Of a stretch of DNA of 5,936 nt, positions 1-4,993 are shown piece by piece; positions within the stretch are counted from its first letter, which is position 1; each line of letters begins with the position of its first letter. Both the position numbers and the translations under genes were made by a program. The notes under the pieces are model-generated. The model saw only the letters and a list, made by a program, of their open reading frames with translations. It had not been told where the DNA came from and searched no databases. Origin of the DNA: Paucimonas sp. (lineage in GTDB: Bacteria > Pseudomonadota > Gammaproteobacteria > Burkholderiales > Burkholderiaceae_D); contig JAQSWC010000134.1 of NCBI GenBank assembly GCA_029266815.1, forward strand, positions 1 to 5,936, written 5' to 3'.

Positions 1-208
1 GGTAGGAGAGCAGGCTCTTGCGGCGATTGACCATCTTGATCAGGCCGCGGCGGGAGTGGTGATCCTTGGCGTGAACCTTGAAGTGGCCGTTGAGTTCGTT
101 GATGCGTGCGGTCAGCAGAGCGACTTGCACTTCGGGGGAGCCGGTATCGTTCGTGCCACGGGCATTGTCCGCGATGATCGCGGCTTTGTTGATTGCTTCT
201 ACAGACAT
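1..208 (-). CDS. rpsO: 30S ribosomal protein S15, C-terminus cut by the window edge
   Basis: Primary rRNA-binding protein of the small ribosomal subunit; in the known family it binds the central domain of 16S rRNA and helps form the platform. The visible 69 codons begin MSVEAINKAA and contain the family's hallmark NDTGSPEVQVALLT (residues 20-33) and DHHSRRGL (49-56), followed by NRRKSLLSY. S15 is usually 89 residues, so about 20 C-terminal residues lie beyond the left edge. The ATG at 208-206 is supported by a Shine-Dalgarno GAGAGGT at 213-219. It has its own promoter, terminator-like hairpin and leader hairpin upstream (separate entries). In many proteobacteria pnp follows rpsO; that would be outside this window. 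Identification is secure. Confidence 0.97.
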   Translation of the reverse strand, partial: MSVEAINKAAIIADNARGTNDTGSPEVQVALLTARINELNGHFKVHAKDHHSRRGLIKMVNRRKSLLSY

Positions 209-224
209 GATTACCTCTCACAGG

Positions 225-256
225 CGGTGCGCGGAGAATCGCTCCCCATTGCACCG
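225..256 (-). promoter_or_regulatory. Two-part hairpin in the rpsO 5' leader, candidate S15 autoregulatory element
   Basis: On the transcribed (minus) strand a perfect 6-bp outer stem, CGGTGC with GCACCG (251-256 with 225-230), encloses an inner GGAG/CTCC pairing (233-236 with 242-245) around a 5-nt loop. It ends 5 nt upstream of the rpsO Shine-Dalgarno (213-219). Known biology: S15 represses its own mRNA in several bacterial groups through leader structures that differ between lineages. The structure is seen in the sequence; its role as an S15 site is inference from position. Confidence 0.45.
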
Positions 257-265
257 TGAATTAAC

Positions 266-293
266 AAAAGAAAAACTGGCCGAAATCGACCAG
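266..293 (-). terminator. Intrinsic terminator between leuA and rpsO
   Basis: On the minus strand CTGGTCG (293-287), loop ATTT, then CGGCCAG (282-276) forms a 7-bp stem with one G-U wobble, followed directly by the T-rich run TTTTTCTTTT (275-266). This fits a rho-independent terminator for transcripts arriving from leuA. Its upstream edge coincides with the predicted rpsO +1 (about 293-295), so it could instead be a 5'-end hairpin or attenuator of the rpsO mRNA. Confidence 0.6.
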
Positions 294-299
294 ACGCGC

Positions 300-328
300 A
301 TTGTATAGGAAAACGCTTGCTGATTCAA
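300..328 (-). promoter_or_regulatory. Sigma70-type promoter for rpsO
   Basis: Minus strand: -35 TTGAAT (323-328), 17-bp spacer, -10 TACAAT (300-305). The -35 matches consensus at 4 of 6 positions and the -10 at 5 of 6, with optimal spacing. The predicted transcript start is about 293-295, giving a leader of about 85 nt before the rpsO ATG. Confidence 0.65.
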
Positions 329-475
329 ACGCTTAGGCGGCAATGATGCCTCTTGGCAAGGGCTGCGGCGCGGTGGACCCCGGAAGATGAAAGGCAGGAC
401 AAACGGAGCAGCGAGCACCGATCCTCTTCCGCCCTCCATCTTCACCACTCACGCAATGGCAAGTGCCATAGCGAG

Positions 476-2014
476 TCACAGTTGCGGATTGAGCTTCTCG
501 ACCTTGGAATGCAGCTTGTTCAAGGCTGACAGATACGCCTTGGCCGACGCCACCACGATGTCCGGATCGGCGCCGATGCCGTTCACTATGCGACCGCCCT
601 TCGACAGGCGCATCGTCACTTCACCCTGCGACTGCGTTCCTGTAGTGATGGCATTCACCGAGAACAGGAGCAGTTCGCAACCGCTGGCGACCTTTGATTC
701 GATGGCATTGACCGTCGCGTCGACAGGGCCGTTACCCTGCGCTTCGCAGTTCGATTCGTGGCCGTCGATGGAAAATACCACTCTCGAGACCGGGCGTTCG
801 CCGGTTTCGGAATGCTGAGACAGGGATACGAACCGGTAATACTCCTTGTCGCCCGACTGCTGCTCATCAGCGACAACTGCAATAATGTCTTCGTCGAAAA
901 TTTCCGACTTGCGATCCGCCAGCTCCTTGAAACGGTTGAACGCCGCGTTCACTTCTGCCTCGGAATTGAGCTGCAAGCCCAGTTCCTCAAGACGTTGCTT
1001 GAACGCATTGCGCCCGGAAAGCTTGCCGAGCACGATCTTGTTGGCTGTCCAGCCCACGTCTTCCGCGCGCATGATCTCGTAAGTGTCGCGAGCCTTGAGC
1101 ACGCCATCCTGATGTATGCCGGAGGCATGCGCGAAAGCGTTGGCACCAACTACCGACTTGTTGGGCTGAACTGCAAAACCGGTGATTTGCGAAACTAACT
1201 TCGATGCGGCGACGATCTGTGTAGTATCGATACCAAGGTCCAGGTTGAAATAGTCTTTACGCGTCTTCACCGCCATAACGATTTCCTCGAGAGCCGTGTT
1301 ACCGGCACGCTCGCCCAGACCGTTTATGGTGCACTCCACCTGTCGCGCGCCGCCAATCTTTACGCCGGCCAGGGAATTGGCTACCGCCATGCCGAGGTCG
1401 TTGTGGCAGTGAACGGACCAGATTGCCTTATCCGAATTCGGGATGCGTTCGCGAAGGGTCTTGAGCATATTGCCGTAAAGTTCGGGCACGCCGTAGCCGA
1501 CCGTGTCAGCGAAATTGATCGTGGTGGCGCCTTCCTTGATCACCGCTTCCAGAACGCGACAGAGGAAATCGATGTCGGAACGGCTGCCGTCTTCCGGGCT
1601 GAACTCGACGTCATCGGTAAAGCCGCGTGCAAAACGCACCGCTGCCTTGGCCTGCTCCATGACCTGCTCCGGCGTCATGCGCAGTTTCTTCTCCATGTGC
1701 AGCGGGGAAGTAGCGATGAAAGTATGAATCCGCTTGCGAGATGCAGGCGCCAACGCTTCAGCAGCGCGCGCGATGTCCTTCTCGTTCGCCCGCGACAACG
1801 AGCACACCGTCGAATCCTTGATCACGCCCGCAATCGCCTTGATCGCTTCGAAATCGCCGGGAGACGAAGCCGCAAAGCCGGCCTCGATCACATCCACGCG
1901 CAGGCGCTCAAGCTGCTTCGCGATACGGATTTTTTCATCCTTCGTCATCGAGGCGCCAGGCGACTGCTCGCCATCTCTCAACGTGGTATCGAATATGATC
2001 AACTTGTCTGCCAT
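476..2014 (-). CDS. leuA: 2-isopropylmalate synthase
   Basis: First committed step of leucine synthesis in the cytoplasm: acetyl-CoA plus 2-ketoisovalerate gives 2-isopropylmalate. The 512-residue product has the usual length of the bacterial type. The catalytic TIM barrel opens with LRDGEQSPG (12-20; D14 is a metal ligand in the family), then HCHNDLG (202-208; both His are metal ligands), GLGERAGN (232-239; N239 a ligand) and HASGIHQDG (296-304; catalytic His). From about residue 385 the C-terminal LeuA regulatory domain follows, with GNGPVDA (427-433); in the family it binds leucine for feedback inhibition. The ATG start is supported by AGGAG at 2021-2025. The gene is separated from pssA by 245 bp carrying its own promoter, a Leu-rich leader ORF and hairpins, which suggests leucine-responsive control. 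Downstream lies the 266-293 terminator. No missing key residue seen. Confidence 0.97.
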   Translation of the reverse strand: MADKLIIFDTTLRDGEQSPGASMTKDEKIRIAKQLERLRVDVIEAGFAASSPGDFEAIKAIAGVIKDSTVCSLSRANEKDIARAAEALAPASRKRIHTFIATSPLHMEKKLRMTPEQVMEQAKAAVRFARGFTDDVEFSPEDGSRSDIDFLCRVLEAVIKEGATTINFADTVGYGVPELYGNMLKTLRERIPNSDKAIWSVHCHNDLGMAVANSLAGVKIGGARQVECTINGLGERAGNTALEEIVMAVKTRKDYFNLDLGIDTTQIVAASKLVSQITGFAVQPNKSVVGANAFAHASGIHQDGVLKARDTYEIMRAEDVGWTANKIVLGKLSGRNAFKQRLEELGLQLNSEAEVNAAFNRFKELADRKSEIFDEDIIAVVADEQQSGDKEYYRFVSLSQHSETGERPVSRVVFSIDGHESNCEAQGNGPVDATVNAIESKVASGCELLLFSVNAITTGTQSQGEVTMRLSKGGRIVNGIGADPDIVVASAKAYLSALNKLHSKVEKLNPQL

Positions 2015-2043
2015 GATGCGCTCCTGTGGAACTCTCTTCTAAG

Positions 2044-2098
2044 ATTCAAATGGATTTTCGCCTGCTTCCGTCTGCTGCAGAAGCCAAAAAATCCGAAT
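2044..2098 (-). promoter_or_regulatory. Long segmented hairpin in the leuA leader
   Basis: The leader can fold into three stacked helices: outer GAAT/ATTC pairing (2095-2098 with 2044-2047), then GGATTTT with AAAATCC (2088-2094 with 2052-2058, 7 bp), then GCTTC with GAAGC (2080-2084 with 2064-2068, 5 bp) closing an 11-nt loop. It lies about 20 nt upstream of the leuA Shine-Dalgarno. No U-run follows it, so it is not a standard terminator. Its arms overlap segments that can pair with upstream leader sequence (2115-2119 with 2077-2081; 2149-2154 with 2060-2065), as expected of a mutually exclusive leader fold. Function is inferred. Confidence 0.45.
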
Positions 2099-2115
2099 TG
2101 TGGGTATAGGGATGT

Positions 2116-2131
2116 CTGCGCGTTAGCGCAG
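2116..2131 (-). promoter_or_regulatory. Small hairpin over the leader-peptide stop codon
   Basis: A perfect 6-bp inverted repeat, CTGCGC-TAAC-GCGCAG on the minus strand. Its 5' arm is the last two sense codons (Leu-Arg) of the leader ORF and its loop contains the TAA stop. A ribosome finishing the peptide would melt it. No T-tract follows, so it is not a terminator on its own. Confidence 0.4.
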
Positions 2132-2203
2132 TAGAAAAAGCGATAGCGGCAGGCTGCGATGCAGATTGCCGAACGGTGCGGGAATATTGACTGCGCGGAA
2201 CAT
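2123..2203 (-). CDS. Putative leucine-rich leader peptide upstream of leuA
   Basis: A 26-codon ORF, ATG to TAA, ending 108 bp before the leuA start and on the same strand. It begins MFRAVNIPAP, and its last 13 residues, LHRSLPLSLFLLR, contain six leucines, two of them encoded by CTA and one by CTT. This is the expected pattern for a transcription-attenuation leader that senses charged tRNA-Leu, analogous to leuL of enterobacteria, although the sequence is not the enterobacterial one. There is no Shine-Dalgarno; the predicted +1 of the promoter at 2210-2238 falls on the A of the ATG, so translation may be leaderless. The stop codon sits in the loop of the hairpin at 2116-2131. The peptide probably has no function beyond sensing. 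The main doubt is the absence of a classical U-tract terminator between it and leuA. Confidence 0.6.
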   Translation of the reverse strand: MFRAVNIPAPFGNLHRSLPLSLFLLR

Positions 2204-2209
2204 GCAAAG

Positions 2210-2238
2210 ACTATAAGCGCAAAATGCGAATCGTGCAA
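2210..2238 (-). promoter_or_regulatory. Probable promoter of the leuA leader
   Basis: Minus strand: -10 TATAGT (2210-2215, 5 of 6 consensus) with TTGCAC (2233-2238, 3 of 6) 17 bp upstream. It lies just downstream of the pssA stop (2260). Counting from the -10 puts +1 at 2203, the first base of the leader-peptide ATG. Confidence 0.5.
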
Positions 2239-2259
2239 GCAACGCTACGGGACGCCAAC

Positions 2260-3129
2260 CTAATCGGCTTCATCTGCAATACCGCTTCTTGTCTCCACAA
2301 TACTGACCGGCCTGCCTTTTATCAGTCTCCAGAAAAAAACTGCATAACCCGACAGGCCGTAAAAAACGAACAGCCCAAAAAGCACCTTGGGCGGATCGCT
2401 GGAAATGGCGACGTAGACCAGAACAATCAGGAAAATTGCAATGAAAGGGACGGACTTGCGGAAATTGATGCTTTTGAACGAGTAAAAAGGTACGTTGGTC
2501 ACCATTGTCAGACCGGCGTATAACGTCATCGTCCAGGCCAGCCAGCTTACGTCCGCACCGGCAATATTCAAGTCATCCATCAGCCATACCAGGCCGGCAA
2601 CCAGTGCCGCAGCCGCGGGACTGGGCAAACCCTGGAAATAGCGCTTGTCAACCACCGTAATATTCGTATTAAATCGCGCAAGCCGTAGCGCAGCGCCGGC
2701 ACAATAGACGAAGGCAGCCAGCCAGCCCAGCTTACCCAAGCCACGGAGCGACCATTCATACACAACAAGCGCCGGTGCCGCTCCGAAGGAAACCATATCC
2801 GCAAGGCTGTCGTACTGGGCGCCGAACTCGCTCTGAGTGTTTGTAAGCCGCGCAACCCGACCATCGATACCATCCAGCAACATGGCGGCAAAAATGGCGA
2901 TGGATGCATAGTCGAACTTCAGGTTCATCGCCATGACAATGGCGTAAAAACCGCAGAAAAGGGCTGCGGTGGTAAAAGCATTGGGCAGAAGGTAGATACC
3001 TCTGTGAGGCTTGGACCGCAATGCTGCCGGGGCGCCATCGCCCTGCTGTACCGACAATTTTTTCCGTTTGAAGCGAAGCGGCTTGGAGAGCAAGCCAGTG
3101 CGATTCTTGGATCGATTGAAACTCGGCAT
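2260..3129 (-). CDS. pssA: CDP-diacylglycerol--serine O-phosphatidyltransferase (phosphatidylserine synthase)
   Basis: Integral inner-membrane enzyme that joins serine to CDP-diacylglycerol, giving phosphatidylserine and CMP. The full CDP-alcohol phosphatidyltransferase signature DGxxARx8GxxxDxxxD is present (D89, G90, A93, R94, G103, D107, D111), followed by the GLPSP stretch (167-171) typical of this PssA type. About six or seven hydrophobic segments span residues 50-270. Residues 1-44 are basic and hydrophilic (for example FKRKK) and probably cytoplasmic. I chose the ATG at 3129 (289 residues), which has a weak GGGA-type ribosome site. An in-frame TTG at 3147 would add six residues but has no Shine-Dalgarno. 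It follows psd by about 31 bp, so the two are probably one operon, and the PssA product is the Psd substrate. Confidence 0.93.
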   Translation of the reverse strand: MPSFNRSKNRTGLLSKPLRFKRKKLSVQQGDGAPAALRSKPHRGIYLLPNAFTTAALFCGFYAIVMAMNLKFDYASIAIFAAMLLDGIDGRVARLTNTQSEFGAQYDSLADMVSFGAAPALVVYEWSLRGLGKLGWLAAFVYCAGAALRLARFNTNITVVDKRYFQGLPSPAAAALVAGLVWLMDDLNIAGADVSWLAWTMTLYAGLTMVTNVPFYSFKSINFRKSVPFIAIFLIVLVYVAISSDPPKVLFGLFVFYGLSGYAVFFWRLIKGRPVSIVETRSGIADEAD

Positions 3130-3160
3130 GCGGTTTTCCCGGGGCAAGATGAAAGTAAGA

Positions 3161-3799
3161 TTAGAATTCAGCCAAAACAGTTTCCGTTGCCGATACTTTG
3201 TCGCCTACTGTTACCTTCGGACGAGCTGACAGCGGCAAATATACGTCCACACGAGAACCAAAGCGAATGAAGCCGTAACGCTGACCGCGCTTGAGTTCCT
3301 CGTCAGCATGTACATAGCAAAGAATGCGCCTTGCGATCAGGCCGGCCACTTGAACGCAGGTAACGGTCTCACCGTTGCCGGTACGAATCGTCAGTGCATT
3401 TCGTTCGTTTTCCAGGGACGCTTTGTCGAGATCCGCATTGACGAAACGGCCGGGGAAATACTGCACGCGCTCGATTTTCCCATCTACCGGCGAGCGGTTC
3501 GAGTGCACATTGAAGACATTCATGAAGACGCTGATCTTCAACGCGTCGCGGTTGGCGTACGGGTCATGCGCCTTCGCTACCACCACAATGCGGCCATCCG
3601 CCGGAGACAAAACGGCACTGGGATTCTGTGGAATAACCCGCGCAGGATCGCGGAAGAACTGCAGCACGAAAACGGCAATTATCCAAAATGGAATTGATGC
3701 CAAGGCAGAGAAGTAAGTCACGCCCGCAGCAGTAGCGAGAGTAAGAACGACGAAGGGCCAACCTTCCCTTGCAATGATGGGATGAGGATAATTGCTCAA
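3161..3799 (-). CDS. psd: Phosphatidylserine decarboxylase, short pyruvoyl type, TTG start
   Basis: Membrane-associated enzyme converting phosphatidylserine to phosphatidylethanolamine. The 212-residue product matches the short Psd form rather than the roughly 320-residue E. coli form. Residues 15-47 form one or two hydrophobic membrane segments, followed by FFRDP (48-52), SPADGR (65-70, with the family's active-site Asp at 68), NVHSNRSPVDG (97-107, with His99) and the self-cleavage site FGS (180-182). By family knowledge, cleavage before Ser182 yields a beta chain of about 181 residues and a 31-residue alpha chain with an N-terminal pyruvoyl group. There is no Met near the N-terminus. The TTG at 3799 is preceded by GGAG at 3805-3808 with 5-nt spacing, and NYPHPIIAREGWP right after it looks like a genuine Psd N-terminus. 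A possible promoter lies at 3842-3870; pssA follows 31 bp downstream. Confidence 0.95.
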   Translation of the reverse strand: MSNYPHPIIAREGWPFVVLTLATAAGVTYFSALASIPFWIIAVFVLQFFRDPARVIPQNPSAVLSPADGRIVVVAKAHDPYANRDALKISVFMNVFNVHSNRSPVDGKIERVQYFPGRFVNADLDKASLENERNALTIRTGNGETVTCVQVAGLIARRILCYVHADEELKRGQRYGFIRFGSRVDVYLPLSARPKVTVGDKVSATETVLAEF

Positions 3800-3804
3800 A
3801 ATTT

Positions 3805-3808
3805 CTCC
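3805..3808 (-). promoter_or_regulatory. Ribosome binding site that fixes the psd TTG start
   Basis: GGAG on the minus strand, five bases before TTG at 3799-3797. No ATG or GTG alternative occurs in frame close by, so this site is the main evidence for the non-ATG start. Confidence 0.7.
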
Positions 3809-3841
3809 GGTTTTATCAGGCGTTGAATGTGCAGCGCCGCT

Positions 3842-3870
3842 ATTCTAGACGACGAAGGCAAAAATGTAAC
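3842..3870 (-). promoter_or_regulatory. Possible promoter for psd-pssA
   Basis: Minus strand: -10 TAGAAT (3842-3847, 5 of 6 consensus) and GTTACA (3865-3870, 4 of 6) separated by 17 bp, with +1 near 3835. It lies in the 100-bp gap after the lipoprotein gene. No terminator is visible in that gap, so read-through from the SIMPL-lipoprotein pair is also possible. Confidence 0.35.
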
Positions 3871-3899
3871 TCGTCTGAGAGTGCAACCTGCCGGGCAGA

Positions 3900-4091
3900 C
3901 TACTTTTGCTGCTCTTCCTCGGCCTGCATGCGCTCCTGGGCCTGTTGCTGCATCTGGCCTTCAAGCGCTTTTGCCTTGTTCAATGCCTCTCGTTGTGTCT
4001 TGATGATGTCGGGCGGCGGCTCGCTGGGCTGACATCCGGCCGCCATAGCCGAAACACAGGCTGCAACCAAAGCCTTACAAGGTAATTTCAT
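3900..4091 (-). CDS. Small putative lipoprotein of unknown function
   Basis: A 63-residue product. It has a short basic N-terminus and hydrophobic stretch, then MAAGC with Cys20 placed as a lipidation site (a loose lipobox, with Ala rather than Leu at -3), preceding a mature chain of about 44 residues. That chain has a proline-rich start (SEPPPDII, 23-30), then a strongly helical, Gln/Glu/Ala-rich tail (about 32-63) that could form a coiled coil. A strong Shine-Dalgarno AGGAGG (4096-4101) precedes the ATG. The upstream SIMPL gene stops at 4101-4103, so its TAG overlaps this Shine-Dalgarno and the genes are probably translationally coupled. I recognise it only as a kind of small betaproteobacterial lipoprotein and can assign no function. 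The real-gene call rests on the ribosome site, signal sequence and coupling. Confidence 0.8.
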   Translation of the reverse strand: MKLPCKALVAACVSAMAAGCQPSEPPPDIIKTQREALNKAKALEGQMQQQAQERMQAEEEQQK

Positions 4092-4100
4092 CGAATCCTC

Positions 4101-4850
4101 CTATGGGAATCTCACTTTCGCCACTAGGCGCATCTCCAGTGCTGTTTCGCCTGGTTCGAAGCTTGGCTCCTCGACTTGAGGCTTCATCTCTGCGCCCTTT
4201 GCCATAGCCATTGACGCTCTCATATCCTCTCGCGCATATGCACCCGATGCTTCAAGATCGATGGTCTCCGTGACCGCATCCTTGGTATTCCGGCCCATCG
4301 CCTTTGCCACGAAGCTTATTCGGTCCATGAGATTTCTATAGGCAGCCTCGATACGCTTTTCATCAAGCTTTCTGGCGGCCTCGGTACTTAAACCGAACTG
4401 TAGCCCGTTGAGCGCCAACAGCCGCTGAGCCGCGGCCACAGTCTTGGGTAGCTGCCCCAGATTGCTGGTCTTGACTTCCAGATACTGGCCTACGCGCCAG
4501 CTAACCAGCCCTTTGGACTTGTTACCGGCGTTGGGCCGCGGCATATCTTCCGGATACACCGCATAGGTGTAGTATCCGAAGCTCTTGAGGCGAGCCTGCG
4601 GATCCTCCTTCTTGATGACGTCAATGCCTTGTTTCATTTTTTGATTGACGCGGGAGGCAGCGGCGGTTTTTTCTTTGTCCTGTTCTTCAATCATGAAGTT
4701 GATTGTTACTTCATCATTCGCCTGCCTGACTTCGCCGACCGCCGGTATCACGACCAACGTTCCAGTATTTTGGGACGCAGTTTGGGCGAGAGCGCCGGAT
4801 GACGTCATAACTACCCATAACAAAACGGCTAAATGCTTTCCCAAAGGCAT
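4101..4850 (-). CDS. Secreted SIMPL domain (DUF541) protein
   Basis: A 249-residue product with a clear signal peptide (residues 1-22, cleavage expected after ALA, before QTAS), so periplasmic or surface exposed. The rest (about 30-249) resembles the SIMPL/DUF541 family: an N-terminal strand region (TLVVIPAVGEV), a long helix with EEQDKEKTAAASRVNQKM, the FGYYTYAVYPED segment (91-102), a VSWRVGQYLEVKTSNL stretch (116-131) and a C-terminal strand (ALEMRLVAKVRF). The molecular role of this family is poorly defined; members include E. coli YggE, linked to oxidative stress. The ATG has a good AGGAG-type ribosome site about 7 nt upstream. It is followed at once by the small lipoprotein gene. Upstream is the ilvC terminator, so it needs its own promoter within 4851-4948, which I could not identify with confidence. 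Confidence 0.87.
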   Translation of the reverse strand: MPLGKHLAVLLWVVMTSSGALAQTASQNTGTLVVIPAVGEVRQANDEVTINFMIEEQDKEKTAAASRVNQKMKQGIDVIKKEDPQARLKSFGYYTYAVYPEDMPRPNAGNKSKGLVSWRVGQYLEVKTSNLGQLPKTVAAAQRLLALNGLQFGLSTEAARKLDEKRIEAAYRNLMDRISFVAKAMGRNTKDAVTETIDLEASGAYAREDMRASMAMAKGAEMKPQVEEPSFEPGETALEMRLVAKVRFP

Positions 4851-4948
4851 AATCTTCTCCTCTATATGGTGAAAGCTTAGTGTAGCTGTAATTTCTCTGT
4901 CACTCCGAATCCACGCAGCAACTCGTCGTCTTTGCTCAAGTCAGCAAT

Positions 4949-4978
4949 AAAAAAGCGGTGCCGAAGCACCGCTTTTTC
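4949..4978 (-). terminator. Intrinsic terminator of ilvC, possibly bidirectional
   Basis: On the minus strand GCGGTGC, loop TTCG, then GCACCGC forms a perfect 7-bp GC-rich stem with a C(UUCG)G tetraloop. It is extended by A/T pairs to 12 bp and followed by a run of T (4954-4949). It begins about 16 bp after the ilvC stop. The A-run on the other side makes it able to terminate on the plus strand too. Confidence 0.95.
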
Positions 4979-4993
4979 AACGCATTGACACGA

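Noticed and set aside
383..442. GAAGATG and CATCTTC 7-bp inverted arms in the leuA-rpsO gap
   Set aside because: The arms are separated by nearly 50 nt without a convincing inner stem; it could be chance.
456..469. Inverted repeat ATGGCA-AG-TGCCAT just after the leuA stop
   Set aside because: The stem is short and no T-tract follows on the minus strand. The hairpin at 266-293 is a much better terminator.
387..1198. Two overlapping plus-strand open frames of about 145 codons
   Set aside because: Both are antisense shadows of leuA, with no family resemblance or ribosome site that I can see.
1403..2134. 243-codon plus-strand open frame
   Set aside because: It lies almost wholly antisense to leuA, has no recognisable domain, and is explained by the codon bias of the real minus-strand gene.
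1999..2238. 79-codon minus-strand frame across the pssA-leuA gap
   Set aside because: It overlaps the leuA start in another frame, has no Shine-Dalgarno and no recognisable protein character. The shorter Leu-rich frame at 2123-2203 explains the region better.
3308..3716. Plus-strand open frames opposite psd
   Set aside because: They are antisense to a strongly conserved gene and have low-information translations.
3888..3898. Near-palindrome CTGCC-G-GGCAG after the lipoprotein gene
   Set aside because: The one-base centre cannot form a loop with the full stem and no T-run follows, so it is not called a terminator.
4851..4948. Promoter-like TACACT and TATAGA motifs upstream of the SIMPL gene
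   Set aside because: Neither has an acceptable -35 at normal spacing. A promoter is expected here but I cannot place it.
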